Assembly (NCBI GenBank): GCA_008360955.1
Contig: LUCM01009904.1
Span: forward strand, 43,069-107,068
Origin: Fasciolopsis buskii
Taxonomy: Eukaryota > Platyhelminthes > Trematoda > Plagiorchiida > Fasciolidae
DNA length: 64,000 bases
Reading direction: 5' to 3'
Shown here: one piece after another, positions 63,401 to 64,000 of the stretch
How positions within the stretch are numbered: position 1 is the stretch's first letter
Layout: every line of letters starts with the position of its first letter
The notes under the pieces: model-generated
What the model saw: the letters and a program-made list of their open reading frames with translations, nothing else
Told to the model about the DNA's origin: nothing
Database searches by the model: none
Position numbers and translations under genes: made by a program

Positions 63401-64000
63401 AGGAATTAACGAACAGACGTCAGACGATATGGGCGCCCAGCTTGCACCGAGGGCCCTAAAACGCCCCCAAAACGATCCGCTAGGGACCGTTTTTCAAAGT
63501 GGCATTATATCATACGATGTTTTGGTACTTTTACTGGCAAAGTCATAAGTTGAACGTTTCCAGTTCTTATTTTTCTCCCAATGCTAAAACACAAAGTATA
63601 TTAATGATTTCATAGTTTGAGCAAGACAGTTAGTAACTTTAAGAAAATGCGGATAAATAACTGCGTGAATATCCCAGAGCCGATGATTTCCTATCGTGAA
63701 AATTTCGAAGAAATGGTCTTTCAGGCCTCCAATGTTCTGGCGAGTCTTACTAAGTAGTTTTAATGAAGTCTAATTGTGAAGGTCATTCGGTCTCGTGACC
63801 AGCTGTGATTGCTTGCTGCGCGTGAGTTGCGCTGCTGTGGTCATGGTTTTCGTCAATTTTATATTGAATGGATTAATGGGTTTCCCTATTAATTACGTGA
63901 ACACTTGTTACTTGTGTTAGAAGGTATCTTATGGACTGTTATTATTGTAACCAAAGTATTTAGTTAAACATAAATGTAAGATTTGGGCTTAGTTTTTGCT
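57450..64000. other. No supported gene
   Basis: Open frames up to 146 codons occur (61475-61915) but have no recognisable motif, no splice context and low-complexity or transposon-like composition. A near-consensus donor CAG|GTGAGT at 58633 and GTAAGTGAG at 59483 lack acceptors at frame-keeping distances. Confidence 0.5.

Noticed and set aside
1..64000. Micro-exon series on the minus strand, tRNA genes, CRISPR arrays, prokaryotic operons
   Set aside because: The few ACTTAC/CTCAC sites checked on the reverse strand lack purine-tract partners at short distance; no tRNA B-box in a cloverleaf context, no regular spaced repeats, and no long or tightly packed coding frames were seen.

Overview
The window looks like nuclear DNA of a flatworm (Platyhelminthes, most likely a trematode). 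It is AT-leaning, has no open frame long enough for an ordinary single-exon gene, contains one run of N (38600-39270), and carries decayed retroelements of kinds common in flatworm genomes (Penelope-like, RTE-like non-LTR, Ty3/Gypsy-like). The taxon is an inference, from these elements and from the gene architecture described next.

The main content is a candidate micro-exon gene on the + strand, from about 7.2 kb to 37.3 kb (possibly 43.1 kb). A first exon (7237-7282) starts after a strong pyrimidine-tract acceptor. Its ATG at 7249 opens a hydrophobic leader and it ends in codon phase 1 at a GTAAGT donor. After it come about 20 very short exons, each between an acceptor AG (mostly behind a pyrimidine tract) and a GTAAG or GTGAG donor. 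They are 9, 12, 15, 18, 21, 27, 30, 33 or 39 nt long, all multiples of three, so each can be skipped without shifting the frame. All the listed exons are open in phase 1, the phase set by exon 1, although nine of the strong ones carry a stop in phase 0; no exon junction creates a stop. The product would be a small secreted protein of about 155 residues, spread over about 30 kb. This is the architecture known from schistosome micro-exon genes (MEGs), but I do not recognise this protein. The 3' end is uncertain. The best terminal exon starts at 37261, stops at 37302-37304, and has a perfect 15-bp hairpin and two AATAAA signals downstream. Later candidate exons lie at 40109, 41151 and 43016.

The right half (48-57.5 kb) holds retroelement remains. 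There is an RTE-like reverse transcriptase relic on the minus strand (48.05-48.59 kb), an RTE-like 3' tail fragment (51.12-51.26 kb), a Penelope-like element with reverse transcriptase and GIY-YIG endonuclease remnants (53.47-54.53 kb), a second RTE-like relic (54.98-56.04 kb) and a Ty3/Gypsy-like reverse transcriptase relic (56.9-57.45 kb). All are frameshifted or have lost catalytic residues. In 1-7.2 kb, 43.1-48 kb and 57.5-64 kb I see no gene I can support.
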